Assembly: GCF_036014015.1 (NCBI RefSeq)
Contig: NZ_CP107905.1
Location: 2,542,001 to 2,606,000 of the forward strand
DNA length: 64,000 bases
Direction of reading: 5' to 3'
Origin: Streptomyces sp. NBC_00457
GTDB taxonomy: Bacteria > Actinomycetota > Actinomycetes > Streptomycetales > Streptomycetaceae
Shown: positions 8,678 to 16,535 of the stretch, piece after piece
Layout of the letters: each line of letters begins with the position of its first letter
How positions within the stretch are numbered: the first letter of the stretch is position 1
The notes under the pieces: generated by a model
What the model was told of the DNA's origin: nothing
The model's input: only the letters and a program-made list of their open reading frames with translations
Databases searched by the model: none
Translations under genes and position numbers: made by a program

Positions 8678-9321
8678 GCGGCGATCCCTCCCGTGCAGGC
8701 GGCACCCGGCTCAGGGGTCTGCGCGCCCTGCACGTACTTGTCGAGGAACTTCTCCACCCGGGGGTCGGTGGCGGAGTCCACGCTCAGCTGCTTGCCCCAG
8801 GCGGACAGGACGATCGGCGACGACTGGTCGGCGAACGGGCTCATCAGCGTGTACGGGGTCTTGGTGACCCGGTCCTTGAGCGTGCTGACGTCGTTGTCCG
8901 CGGCCTTGTCGGTGTAGGTGATCCAGACCGCGCCGTGCTCCAAGGAGTGCACGGCGTTCGTCTCGCCGATCTCCTTGTCGTAGACGTCGCCGTTGCAGTT
9001 CATCCATGCCTGGTTGTGGTCGCCGCCGACACCCGGGGACATCTTGTAGTCGACCGGGGTGTTGACGTGCTTCTGGCTGAGGTCCTTGAAGGACTTCTCC
9101 CCCGCCACCGGCTTGGCGGCAGCGGCCTCCTCCGCGGCCTTCTCGCCCTGCGCCCGGTCGACGAGGTACCAGCCGCCTGCGACGACGCCGGCCACGATGA
9201 CCCCGCTGCAGGTCCAGGTGATGATGCTGTTACGGCGTTCGCGCGCCGCCTGGGCGCGGCGCATCTCCTCCAGCTTGGCGCGGCGGGCGACGCGCTGTTC
9301 CTTGGCTCGGGAAGACCCCAT
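8674..9321 (-). CDS. DUF3105 membrane-anchored exported protein
   Basis: A 215-aa protein with a charged, Arg/Glu-rich cytoplasmic start (residues 1-30), one transmembrane helix (about 34-55) and an outer DUF3105 domain. The domain shows HNQAWMNCNGDVYD, AVHSLEHGAVWITY and a C-terminal Cys near residue 210. The spaced His and Cys residues suggest a metal site. The function is unknown; the gene lies directly upstream of, and overlaps, the DUF305 gene. Confidence 0.87.
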   Translation of the reverse strand: MGSSRAKEQRVARRAKLEEMRRAQAARERRNSIITWTCSGVIVAGVVAGGWYLVDRAQGEKAAEEAAAAKPVAGEKSFKDLSQKHVNTPVDYKMSPGVGGDHNQAWMNCNGDVYDKEIGETNAVHSLEHGAVWITYTDKAADNDVSTLKDRVTKTPYTLMSPFADQSSPIVLSAWGKQLSVDSATDPRVEKFLDKYVQGAQTPEPGAACTGGIAA

Positions 9322-9463
9322 GGCATGTCCTTGTCCCCACCGCGCGGGCAGGGCGCGGCGGTGCGATTCGAGCGGTCGAGGGCCTGCGCGCCCGTCAGGT
9401 GCGGGGGCAGGAGGGATCGGCGGGCACGACCCGATGCGCTTGGGCCGTGCGGTGTGCCCGGTC

Positions 9464-9883
9464 CTAGATCCGCTGAATCTGCAGGTGATGGATGCCTGGT
9501 GTGTGGACGAGAACGCCCGGTGCTCCGCGGGCGGGAGGAGAGTCCAGTGTCGGGACCGCGGTCGTCACGTCTGCCGACTGAGGTGACGGCACCGGCACGG
9601 AGGTGGTGGTGCCGGTGACGGCCTCGGCGGAGCGACAGTGCGCGTCGCCGGGCCCGTGCTCCGACTCGGGGCACTCGTGGCCGGCGGCCGAGCCGACAGC
9701 GGCGTCGGTGCGTACGACACTGTCCGGCGCGGAGGCGGCAGGCACGCGCAGCGTCGTGTCGGCGCTGTGGGCGCACACCGGGAGCACCCACATCAGCACG
9801 GCGAGCAGAGCGACACAGCGCAGCACGACAAGCGGGGTCGCGCGTCCTGTCGCGCCCCGGACGCCGTGGTACCGGTTGCTCAT
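9464..9883 (-). CDS. Small membrane/exported protein, DUF6153-like
   Basis: A 139-aa protein with one hydrophobic helix (VVLRCVALLAVLMWVLPVCA), then a hydrophilic, Ala/Ser/Thr-rich outer part containing HECPESEHGPGDAHC. The C-terminus HLQIQRI resembles the ELQLLRI end that I recall for DUF6153 proteins, which also often neighbour DUF305 genes. The ATG at 9883 is chosen because upstream extension enters the divergent CmtR promoter region. The family assignment is tentative. Confidence 0.6.
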   Translation of the reverse strand: MSNRYHGVRGATGRATPLVVLRCVALLAVLMWVLPVCAHSADTTLRVPAASAPDSVVRTDAAVGSAAGHECPESEHGPGDAHCRSAEAVTGTTTSVPVPSPQSADVTTAVPTLDSPPARGAPGVLVHTPGIHHLQIQRI

Positions 9884-9952
9884 CGCCGCAGATCGTAGCC
9901 AAGCGGTGCCGGAGCCGGGGAGTTGAGCTTCAAATCGGGCCCGAGTCCATAG

Positions 9953-9973
9953 ATTCAGGATTACCTGAATCCA
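9953..9973 (+). promoter_or_regulatory. CmtR-type operator, copy 1
   Basis: A perfect 7-bp inverted repeat, ATTCAGG-ATTA-CCTGAAT (9953-9970), lies 20 bp before the cmtR-like start at 9991. It shares CAGGANNNCCTGAATYCA with the sites at 14825 and 16518, each beside a paralogous repressor gene. It is the likely self-operator. It also lies between divergent genes, so it could influence the minus-strand gene ending at 9464. Confidence 0.65.
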
Positions 9974-9990
9974 TGATTTCATGTACCGTC

Positions 9991-10332
9991 ATGTCTGTGC
10001 TGAAACTCGCCTCCGACACCGACGCGCTGGCCCGCTTCGGCCGCGCGCTCGCCGACCCGATCCGCTGCCGCATCCTGCTCGCCCTCCGCGAGGCGCCCGC
10101 CCATCCGGCCGACCTCGCCGAGCGCCTGGAGATCTCCCGCACCCGGCTGTCGAACCATCTCGCGTGCCTGCGCGACTGCGGCATCGTCGTCACCGTCCCC
10201 GTAGGCCGACGCGTCCGCTACGAGCTGGCCGACGCCCGCCTCGGCCACGCCCTGGACGACCTGCGCGGCGCCGTAGTGGCCGTCGAGGCCGACCGGACCT
10301 GCCCGGACGCCGACGAGAAGGACTGCTGCTGA
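9991..10332 (+). CDS. cmtR: CmtR-type ArsR metal-sensing repressor 1
   Basis: A 113-aa winged-helix ArsR/SmtB protein. GRALADPIRCRILLAL and SNHLACLRDCGIVV follow the mycobacterial CmtR pattern. Cys59, Cys63 and Cys104 correspond to the CmtR Cd/Pb ligands 57, 61 and 102, with an extra CC at the C-terminus. The ATG at 9991 keeps the start clear of the inverted repeat; the ATG at 9973 would begin inside it. The stop overlaps the next start (TGATG), so it is in an operon with the cation transporter. It should repress until Cd, Pb or a similar ion binds. Confidence 0.88.
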   Translation: MSVLKLASDTDALARFGRALADPIRCRILLALREAPAHPADLAERLEISRTRLSNHLACLRDCGIVVTVPVGRRVRYELADARLGHALDDLRGAVVAVEADRTCPDADEKDCC

Positions 10333-11078
10333 TGGCGGTGCAGATATCCGTCGGACCCGCCCCGCAGCGCCGCACCCAACTCGCCCGGCGTATACGGCTC
10401 CTGGTCGCCGCCACCATCACCTACAACGTCATCGAGGCGTTCGTCGCGATCACCGCCGGTACGATCGCCTCCTCCACCGCCCTGATCGGCTTCGGCCTGG
10501 ACTCCGTCATCGAGGTCTCCTCGGCCGCGGCCGTCGCCTGGCAGTTCTCCGCCCGCGAGCACGCCGTCCGCCAGGCGCGCGAAAAGACCACCCTGCGGAT
10601 CATCGCCGTCTCCTTCTTCGCGCTCGCCGCCTACGTCACCGTCGACTCCGGCCGCGCCCTGACCGCCGCCCGCGAGGCCGCGCACTCCACCCCGGGCATC
10701 GTGCTCGCCTCCCTGTCCCTCGCGGTGATGCCGTTCCTGTCCGCGGCCCAGCGCAAAGCCGGGCGTGAACTCGGCTCGGCCTCGGCCGTGGCGGACTCCC
10801 AACAGACCCTGCTGTGCACATACCTGTCCGCAGTCCTGCTCGCCGGGCTGCTCGCCAACTCCCTCCTCGACTGGTCCTGGGCCGACCCGGCCGCCGCCCT
10901 GATCATCGCCGCCGTCGCGGTCAAGGAAGGACGCCAGGCATGGCGGGGCGAGGCCTGTTGCTCCGTGCCGGTCGGTCTCGCCGAGGCAGCGGGGCGGGAG
11001 ACGGGCGACCGGGAGGGCTGCGGATGCGGCCCGGGCTGCTCGTGCCGCGGGCCGCAGAAGGAGGTGGACGAGCGATGA
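10332..11078 (+). CDS. CDF-superfamily cation transporter with Cys-rich tail
   Basis: A 248-aa membrane protein with about six helices and no long C-terminal cytoplasmic domain. ITAGTIASSTALIGFGLDS and VADSQQTLLCTYLSAVLL match the short actinobacterial cation transporters that accompany CmtR-like regulators. The C-terminus has EACC and then CGCGPGCSC, a probable soft-metal binding tail. Translation is coupled to the upstream repressor and to the downstream methyltransferase (4-bp overlap). The role is probably efflux of Cd, Pb, Zn or similar ions; direction is inferred from the operon. Confidence 0.8.
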   Translation: MAVQISVGPAPQRRTQLARRIRLLVAATITYNVIEAFVAITAGTIASSTALIGFGLDSVIEVSSAAAVAWQFSAREHAVRQAREKTTLRIIAVSFFALAAYVTVDSGRALTAAREAAHSTPGIVLASLSLAVMPFLSAAQRKAGRELGSASAVADSQQTLLCTYLSAVLLAGLLANSLLDWSWADPAAALIIAAVAVKEGRQAWRGEACCSVPVGLAEAAGRETGDREGCGCGPGCSCRGPQKEVDER

Positions 11079-11707
11079 CCGGCTGGGCCTGGGCGGCACT
11101 CGCGCTCTACGGGGCGTGGCTGATCGCGGCCTTCGGAATCCGCACGCTGATCCAGCGCCGGCGTACTGGCGACGCCGGCTTCCGCGGCCTGTCCGGCACT
11201 CCCGGCTCAGCCGCCTGGTGGGCCGGAGTGCTGTTCGCCGTGGCGCTGCTCGGCGCCGTAGCCGCACCAGCCGCGACCCTGGCGGGCGTGCCCGTCCTCG
11301 TCGAGGAGACTCCTGCGGTGTACGGCACCGGTGCGGCGATCGCCGTGCTCGGCGTGGCCGGCACGCTGATGGCACAGGGAGCCATGGGCGCCTCATGGCG
11401 CGTCGGCGTGGATCCCGACGAGCGCACCGCACTGGTCACCGGCGGCCTCTTCGCGTACGTCCGGAACCCCATCTTTACCGCGATGGGTGTCACCGGCCTC
11501 GGACTCACGCTGATGGTCCCCAACATCCTGGCGCTCGCCTCCCTCGCCGCCCTGATCGTCGCGGTCGAATTGCAGGTCCGCGTGATCGAGGAGCCCTACC
11601 TCCAGGCGACCCACGGGGCGGCCTACCTCACCTACGCGGCCCAGGCCGGGCGCTTCGTCCCCGGTGTCGGGCGACTGCAGATCCGGGGCGACGAAGCCGG
11701 GGCGTAG
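11075..11707 (+). CDS. ICMT-like membrane methyltransferase
   Basis: A 210-aa protein with about five hydrophobic helices. The C-terminal half has YVRNPIFTAMGV and EEPYLQATHGAAYLTY, then RFVPG, the signature of the isoprenylcysteine carboxyl methyltransferase/PEMT superfamily. Its substrate is unknown. Relatives beside heavy-metal genes are common but not well characterised. It overlaps the transporter by 4 bp, and the RBS GAAGGAGG lies inside the upstream gene. Confidence 0.82.
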   Translation: MTGWAWAALALYGAWLIAAFGIRTLIQRRRTGDAGFRGLSGTPGSAAWWAGVLFAVALLGAVAAPAATLAGVPVLVEETPAVYGTGAAIAVLGVAGTLMAQGAMGASWRVGVDPDERTALVTGGLFAYVRNPIFTAMGVTGLGLTLMVPNILALASLAALIVAVELQVRVIEEPYLQATHGAAYLTYAAQAGRFVPGVGRLQIRGDEAGA

Positions 11708-11953
11708 CACTGCGCAGATCTCAGTGCCCGCTTCTCAACCTCCGGTATGGACCCGCCAACTGCGCCCGCACAGCGGGAACGAGGTCAGCGTCACCCAACC
11801 TCTGCACACCAGCGTGCGACACCATCCGCCATGACAGAAGGATGGGGAATCGGCAGCCGAGCACACGTGGTGGTTCCTGCCCGTCCGCGGCCGGGATCGG
11901 GGCCGGTGCGGGGCGCCGACGCGACCTGTGCACCGGCGTCCCGCACTCAAGCA

Positions 11954-12367
11954 TCACGAGCCTTGGATCATTTTCTTGATCTCAGGCAGCTTCGTGTCGG
12001 AGTCGACGTTGACGAAGATGACGTCATCAGACGCCTGTTCCAACCCGATAGCAATGCTGGGATCCACTCCCTCAATCGCATAGGCGGTCGTCGAGGTTGG
12101 CGTCGCCTGACCGTCGCTGTCATCGCTCGGCGTGTCGTCGCACGGCGGAAGGGTGGCGGCACCGAGCTTGTTCCCGAGGGTGAAGCCCCTGACCTCTGCG
12201 CCCGAGTACGTGCGGTTCTGGTACTCGGCCCGGTACGCGCAGGACGACGCAGACTCGCCGCCGTCGCTGTCGCTCGACGAGGTGCAGGCGACGGACATGG
12301 TGACCAGGACTGCCGACAGCAGCGTCCACACGGATCCGGTCCTGCCGATCGGGAGTGCGGCTTTCAT
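11954..12367 (-). CDS. DUF6281-type lipoprotein
   Basis: A 137-aa protein with signal and lipobox (VTMSVAC, Cys28). The mature part has CAYRAEYQNRTYSG, TLGNKLGAATLPPCDD, AYAIEGVDPSIAIGL and a C-terminal VDSDTKLPEIKKMI. I recall this pattern as DUF6281, a Streptomyces lipoprotein family of unknown function. It is 33 bp downstream of the metalloprotease and on the same strand, so they may be co-expressed. Confidence 0.75.
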   Translation of the reverse strand: MKAALPIGRTGSVWTLLSAVLVTMSVACTSSSDSDGGESASSCAYRAEYQNRTYSGAEVRGFTLGNKLGAATLPPCDDTPSDDSDGQATPTSTTAYAIEGVDPSIAIGLEQASDDVIFVNVDSDTKLPEIKKMIQGS

Positions 12368-12400
12368 CGGTACGCCTCCTCTTGGAGCGTCTGCTCCAGT

Positions 12401-13507
12401 TCAGTAGATGCTGCGGAGGCCGAGCACATCACCCTTGCCGAGCGTCCTGGCCCTCGTCGAGCACTCGATCGAGTTCCCGAACATGGTGAGGTTGTTGTGC
12501 GCCCCGTAGATGTCTTTCAGTCCGAAGATGTGCCCGGCCTCATGAGTACCGACGCTGCGGATGTCGTATTTGTTCGAGCAGTTGGCAGCCGGCTTGTTCG
12601 TGAAGTCGAAATCGTGGGTGTTGAAGCGGACGTCAGCCTCGCGCAGGTCGTTCTTGACGCCGGGCGTTGGCCAGGTACGCGAGCAGGTAGCGGCGACGGT
12701 GCCGTTCCCGAGATTGCCCGCGTCCCACGTGCTCAGCCCGTCGAAGCCGGTGCACGTGTTGCTGGAGTTGATGTCCCCTTCACGGGTCGTGTAGGCCAGG
12801 AAGTTGGCCTTGTGCGCGCCGACCTGGTCGCTGTAGCCGCAGTTGTTGCTGCTCTCGGTGATGTTGTCGAGCGCCTCGTAGAACGACCACAGGGCGTCGT
12901 TCTTGGACAGCCCTCCGGGCAGGCCGCCGTCACCGATGTACCAGTTGTAGGTGCCGTACTCTTTCTGGTCTTTCGTCGCGTACGTTCCGTCGCTGCACGC
13001 GCCGGGAGCGGCGGCCGCGTCCACGTCCGCAATCTCGGCCTCGGCGCTGGCATCGGACGCGTCCGCATCCGTGCTGTCCGACTCCTGCGACAGGTCGCCC
13101 GTCGTCTCAACCGGGTTCGACAGGACATCGGGTACGTCGGAGCCCGCGGTGGAGGTGTCCACACTGGCACTGGTCAGGTCGTAGGAGACCACGCCGCTGG
13201 AGGTGACCTCCAGTGTGAATCCGTGAGACGTGCCGTCCGCGGCCAGCGCGTCGACGCTCACGGCGGTATTGGGTTCGGGCACCGTCAAACCGGTGCCGTC
13301 GTACGTGACCACGCGCCCCACTGCATCGCACAAGATCACAGACGAGCCGGCGGGCAGCTCGCCAATGGTCAGCTCCCCTTCCGAAAGCTCACAGACGTCT
13401 GGCCCTGCCACGGCAACGTTCGCGCTGCCGGCGACCGCCGACAGCGAACCCGCGAGCGCGAAAGCCGTGATCGCTCTTCCTATGAGTCCTGGGTTACGCC
13501 CAGCCAC
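12401..13507 (-). CDS. Secreted zinc metalloprotease-like protein
   Basis: From the GTG at 13507 this is 368 aa with a clean signal peptide ending near ANVAVAG. A propeptide-like acidic Ser/Ala/Asp region spans about residues 130-175. The catalytic part is C-terminal: THEAGHIFGLKD gives HExxHxxGxxD with Asp as third zinc ligand, and NLTMFG is a likely Met-turn. Several Cys pairs suggest disulfides. It resembles snapalysin/metzincin-type secreted proteases, but the N-terminal 200 residues are unfamiliar. An ATG at 13573 in the same frame would bury the signal peptide, so it is less likely. Confidence 0.75.
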   Translation of the reverse strand: MAGRNPGLIGRAITAFALAGSLSAVAGSANVAVAGPDVCELSEGELTIGELPAGSSVILCDAVGRVVTYDGTGLTVPEPNTAVSVDALAADGTSHGFTLEVTSSGVVSYDLTSASVDTSTAGSDVPDVLSNPVETTGDLSQESDSTDADASDASAEAEIADVDAAAAPGACSDGTYATKDQKEYGTYNWYIGDGGLPGGLSKNDALWSFYEALDNITESSNNCGYSDQVGAHKANFLAYTTREGDINSSNTCTGFDGLSTWDAGNLGNGTVAATCSRTWPTPGVKNDLREADVRFNTHDFDFTNKPAANCSNKYDIRSVGTHEAGHIFGLKDIYGAHNNLTMFGNSIECSTRARTLGKGDVLGLRSIY

Positions 13508-13525
13508 TCTCCACCCCCCGTATCC

Positions 13526-13541
13526 TCCCGCTTGTGCGGGA
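13526..13541. other. Hairpin over the protease leader
   Basis: A 6-bp perfect stem with a TTGT loop overlaps the GGAGG on the minus strand upstream of the protease start at 13507. Such a hairpin could limit ribosome access. The neighbouring 13545-13625 is clearly A/T-richer than its surroundings and is the probable promoter. Confidence 0.35.
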
Positions 13542-13668
13542 ATTGAACAGATCCGGAAGAGCGTAGCCGTCAAATCATCACAAAAACTGTCTGGTTAGAG
13601 ACAAAATAATCTTGCTCCGTATGGCTAATTTTCGACTGGCACATGCCTCGAACTCGCCAGCGACCGGG

Positions 13669-14091
13669 CTAGGCGCAGCCCGGCGGTTTCTCCTCGGTCG
13701 GTACGAACTGCATCGTGGGCATCCCGACGGCGTCGAAGTTGGCGGTGTCCGGGCCGATCAGAGTCATGTAGCCGGCGAGTCTCTGACTGTCCTGCGAGGG
13801 CGGCTCCCCCTTGACCTGCTCGACACCGGGGAACACGGAGTCCAGAACCCACCAACGGCCCCCGAATTTCACCCACTTGATCCCGCAGCGCGTATAGATG
13901 TCGTACGGATACGGCTTGTGCTGCTCGGGCTCCGCCGGCCCTTCTTGCCACTTGTCCTTCGCGACGGTGCGGGCGGGCAGGGTGGGGCCGGTGTACCCCT
14001 CGTCATCCGGGTTGTCGGACGAGGACGAGCAGCCGGAGAGCAACAGCCCCGCACTCAGGAGCAGGACAGCGGCTTGGTACGACATTTTCAT
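13669..14091 (-). CDS. Lipoprotein of unknown function
   Basis: A 140-aa protein with a signal peptide and lipobox LLSGC. The mature domain has PYPYDIYTRCGIKWVKF, GGRWWVLDSVF and LAGYMTLIGPDTANFDA, ending PPGC. I have seen this pattern in Streptomyces lipoproteins without an assigned role. The last Cys can pair with the one in YTRCG. The start at 14091 is the only Met before the signal. It lies downstream of the CmtR-2 gene but is 188 bp away from the decayed transporter, so it is probably separate. Confidence 0.7.
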   Translation of the reverse strand: MKMSYQAAVLLLSAGLLLSGCSSSSDNPDDEGYTGPTLPARTVAKDKWQEGPAEPEQHKPYPYDIYTRCGIKWVKFGGRWWVLDSVFPGVEQVKGEPPSQDSQRLAGYMTLIGPDTANFDAVGMPTMQFVPTEEKPPGCA

Positions 14092-14279
14092 GTACCTCAG
14101 ACGCTGCGGACGCATGTTCCGTTCGATCCCTGCGGGCCTCAACAGCTGCGGCGGCCCAACGTGGAGAGCCCGCGCCGATGCGTATCCTCGTGGTGCTGAC
14201 CTGCGGCATCGAGGTGGAGAAACAGGCACCACGGATGCAGGACCGCTTCCCCGTTGACCCGGATCCCCGTCGCGTCTCG

Positions 14280-14476
14280 CCGCAGAGTCCGCGCCGAACG
14301 CGGGTTCGGTGAGCCCCGGTTGCTCTAGGCGCAACAGCACCGTGCCGGTTACGGTGCCTGCGGCCCACGTCTGTGACGAGCCGGACGTTCCAGGTGATCG
14401 CAGCCACGCCCGGAGCCATATCCGTTTCGCCTGCGTGCCACAACGAGCGGAGAGGGCCCGAGGGGAATCGCGGTCT
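14280..14476 (-). pseudogene. Decayed cation-transporter gene after CmtR 2
   Basis: Directly after the CmtR-2 stop, the minus strand reads PLGPSPLVVARR, then in a second frame VAAITWNV, then in a third AAGTVTG. These line up in order with SVGPAPQRRTQLARR, VAATITYNV and ITAGTIAS at the start of the transporter gene at 10332, which likewise follows a CmtR gene immediately. The frame changes mean it cannot make that protein. The match fades beyond about 14300. Between 14092 and 14279 I see nothing recognisable. Confidence 0.5.
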
Positions 14477-14812
14477 TCAGCAGCAGTTCTTCGCTTCGGC
14501 GTCGACGCAGGTACGGTCGGTCTCGACGGCGACCACGGCGGTGCGCAGGTCGTCCAGGGCGTGGCCAAGGCGGGGGTCGGCCAGCTCGTAGCGGGTGCGG
14601 CGACCGTCGGGCACGGTGACTACCAGGCCGCAGTCGCGCAGGCACGCCAGGTGGTTCGACAGCCGGGTGCGCGAGACGCCGAGGGCGTCGGCGAGGTCGG
14701 CGGGGTAAGCGGGGGCGTCACGGAGGGCCAGCAGGATGCGGCAGCGGATCGGGTCGGCGAGCGCGCGGCCGAACCGGGCCAGCACCTCGATGTCGGAGGC
14801 AACAGTCAGCAC
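14477..14812 (-). CDS. cmtR: CmtR-type ArsR metal-sensing repressor 2
   Basis: A 111-aa ArsR protein close to the 9991 gene. Cys57, Cys61 and Cys102 fall at exactly the numbers of the metal ligands of mycobacterial CmtR, with a CC end. It starts with GTG at 14812, where a frame from MLTVASD begins; an operator-like repeat begins 13 bp upstream. The gene that should follow it is degenerate, so this repressor may now act on other sites, possibly those of its two paralogues. Confidence 0.87.
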   Translation of the reverse strand: MLTVASDIEVLARFGRALADPIRCRILLALRDAPAYPADLADALGVSRTRLSNHLACLRDCGLVVTVPDGRRTRYELADPRLGHALDDLRTAVVAVETDRTCVDAEAKNCC

Positions 14813-14824
14813 ACCACGACCATA

Positions 14825-14842
14825 CAGGACTTCCTGAATTCA
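14825..14842 (-). promoter_or_regulatory. CmtR-type operator, copy 2
   Basis: CAGGACTTCCTGAATTCA on the plus strand contains CAGG-N4-CCTG and an adjoining CTGAATTCAG palindrome. It begins 13 bp upstream of the GTG of CmtR 2, the same spacing as copy 3 to its gene. From 14843 to 15013 I see no gene. That stretch holds only a 14-bp palindrome at 14977-14990. Confidence 0.62.
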
Positions 14843-15013
14843 GACAGTCGTGTATGCCTCGAGGGTGCATGTGTGGCCCGACCTCCCGTACGGCTCGGGC
14901 GGGCGCGTGAGGACCACGCCCTGGACACCATGGCCGGAGGTGACGGACGCGGGCACAACACGGTGCCGTAGCTCAACTTCCTGCAGGAAGGCGGAGTTCC
15001 ACCTCACAGAACA

Positions 15014-15045
15014 AGGCGCCCGGCCGGGAAAGCCCAGCCGGGCGC
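15014..15045 (-). terminator. Hairpin terminator after the CDF operon
   Basis: A perfect 10-bp inverted repeat (arms 15014-15023 and 15036-15045) with a 12-nt loop lies 70 bp past the stop of the CDF gene on the minus strand. Confidence 0.65.
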
Positions 15046-15115
15046 CTGCATGGGATTGCTCTGCCGGATCAGAAACATCGGTTCAACGCCGGTTCGGAAT
15101 GCAGGCGCATTTCTG

Positions 15116-16117
15116 TTACGCCGTGCCGGGTGCGATTCCCGACAGGTCCGCGGTGTGCGTGCGGCCATGCGGGTCGGGGCAGTGCGGGCGGGGCTCGGCA
15201 TCGTTCCGCTTGGCCGGTGCGTGGTCGACCTGCAGGGTGAGGTGCTCGATGCCGTACTGGTCGTGCAGCATGTGCTCGACGTCGGCGCGCACGTCATGAC
15301 ACACGGCCTCGGGCCGTACCAGGATGTGCGCCGACAGCGCCGGGTAGCCGGAGGTCACCTCCCAGATGTGCAGGTCGTGCACCTCGACGACGTGCTCGAG
15401 CGCGGCCGTCCGGGCGCCGACCTCGTCGGGGTCGAGGCCGGCAGGTGCGGCCTCCATGAACACCCGGCCGGAGTCGCGCACCAGCCCCCAGCCGGCCTTG
15501 ACCATCAGAGCGGCCACGAGCAGGGCTGAGATGGCGTCCGCCCGGGCCCAGCCGGTGAGCCAGACCACCAGGCCGGCAGCGGTCGTGCCGATGAAGGCGA
15601 AGAGGTCGTTGAGCAGGTGCTGGAAGGCACCCTCGACGTTGAGCGAGGACCGGTTGGCCTTGCTGACCAGCCAGGTGGCGACGATGTTCACGGCGATACC
15701 GGCCACGCCGGTGACCACCACGTACAGCCCTTCGACCTCGGGGGGTTGGATGAGGCGGTGGATCCCCTCGTACACGAAGTAGACCGCGAGCAGCAGCAAC
15801 GTGAGGCCATTGACCTGGGCGGATACGATCTCGGCGCGCCGTAGGCCGTAGGTGAACCCGCCGCGCGCCGGACGGGCCGCGATCCGCATGGCGACCAGCG
15901 CGAAGACGAGGGCCATGGCGTCGGTGAGCATGTGCCCCGCGTCCGAGATCAGCGCGAGTGACTGCGCGAGGACACCGACGACCACCTCGATGGCCATGAA
16001 GCCGACGATCAGTACGAGGGCTCCGGTGAGGTAGCGCCGGTCGGCGTCGGCGCTCACACCGCGCTGATGGCCGTGCGCGTGCGTCTGTGTATGTGCGTCT
16101 GGGTCATGGGTGCCCAT
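15116..16117 (-). CDS. CDF family zinc/divalent cation exporter
   Basis: A 333-aa cation diffusion facilitator. The short His-rich start is HTQTHAHGH. Six helices follow, with SDAGHMLTDA in helix 2 and LLNDLFAFIG in helix 5 as the transport site, then a cytoplasmic domain with HDLHIWEVTSG. It closely resembles the gene at 6983-8005, but its N-terminal His segment is shorter. It lies 52 bp downstream of the third ArsR gene on the same strand, so repressor and exporter form one operon under the operator at 16518. Confidence 0.93.
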   Translation of the reverse strand: MGTHDPDAHTQTHAHGHQRGVSADADRRYLTGALVLIVGFMAIEVVVGVLAQSLALISDAGHMLTDAMALVFALVAMRIAARPARGGFTYGLRRAEIVSAQVNGLTLLLLAVYFVYEGIHRLIQPPEVEGLYVVVTGVAGIAVNIVATWLVSKANRSSLNVEGAFQHLLNDLFAFIGTTAAGLVVWLTGWARADAISALLVAALMVKAGWGLVRDSGRVFMEAAPAGLDPDEVGARTAALEHVVEVHDLHIWEVTSGYPALSAHILVRPEAVCHDVRADVEHMLHDQYGIEHLTLQVDHAPAKRNDAEPRPHCPDPHGRTHTADLSGIAPGTA

Positions 16118-16169
16118 GGGGTCTCCCTGTTCTCGGTCGGTGTCACAGGTCGTTGGTGGTACGCCGATG

Positions 16170-16505
16170 TCACAGGTCGCCGGTGTGGTCCGCGTCCGAC
16201 GCGGTATGGCTGTCGCTCGGCCTGCATGCAGCCTTCAGCAGGTCGCCCAGCGCGTGGCCGAGACGGGTGTCGCTCAACTCGTAGCGCAGTCGGCTGCCTT
16301 CGGGGACAGCGACCACCAGACCCTGCTCGCGCAGCGCGGACAGATGCCCGGCGAGCACCGAGCCGTCGAGGCCGGTGCGGTCGGTGAGGTCGGCGGCGTC
16401 CGCGGGCGCACACCGCAACGCGAGTACGAGTCGGCATCGTTCGGGATCGGCGAGGGCACGACCGAAGTGGGTGAGCACTTCGGCCTCTCCGGCAGCTTTC
16501 AACAT
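16170..16505 (-). CDS. CmtR-like ArsR regulator lacking the Cys sites
   Basis: A 111-aa ArsR protein of the same length and fold as CmtR 2 (GRALADPERCRLVLAL, DTRLGHALGDLL). The metal positions have changed: residue 57 is Ala, 61 is Gln and 102 is Ala. The DNA-recognition helix also differs (DGSVLAGHLSAL against SRTRLSNHLACL). A Cys94 and several His in the tail (CRPSDSHTASDADH) could form another site, for example for zinc. It heads an operon with the CDF exporter at 15116. Confidence 0.85.
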   Translation of the reverse strand: MLKAAGEAEVLTHFGRALADPERCRLVLALRCAPADAADLTDRTGLDGSVLAGHLSALREQGLVVAVPEGSRLRYELSDTRLGHALGDLLKAACRPSDSHTASDADHTGDL

Positions 16506-16517
16506 GGAACGAGAGTA

Positions 16518-16535
16518 CAGGACATCCTGAATTCA
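16518..16535 (-). promoter_or_regulatory. CmtR-type operator, copy 3
   Basis: CAGGACATCCTGAATTCA on the plus strand differs from copy 2 at one base in 18. It begins 13 bp upstream of the ATG at 16505. It would control the ArsR-CDF operon and could be shared with the other two repressors. Confidence 0.62.

Noticed and set aside
14977..14990. A 14-bp perfect palindrome, CTTCCTGCAGGAAG
   Set aside because: It resembles the CmtR half-site TCCTG but lacks the CAGG-N4-CCTG spacing and adjoins no start codon, so I did not call it an operator.
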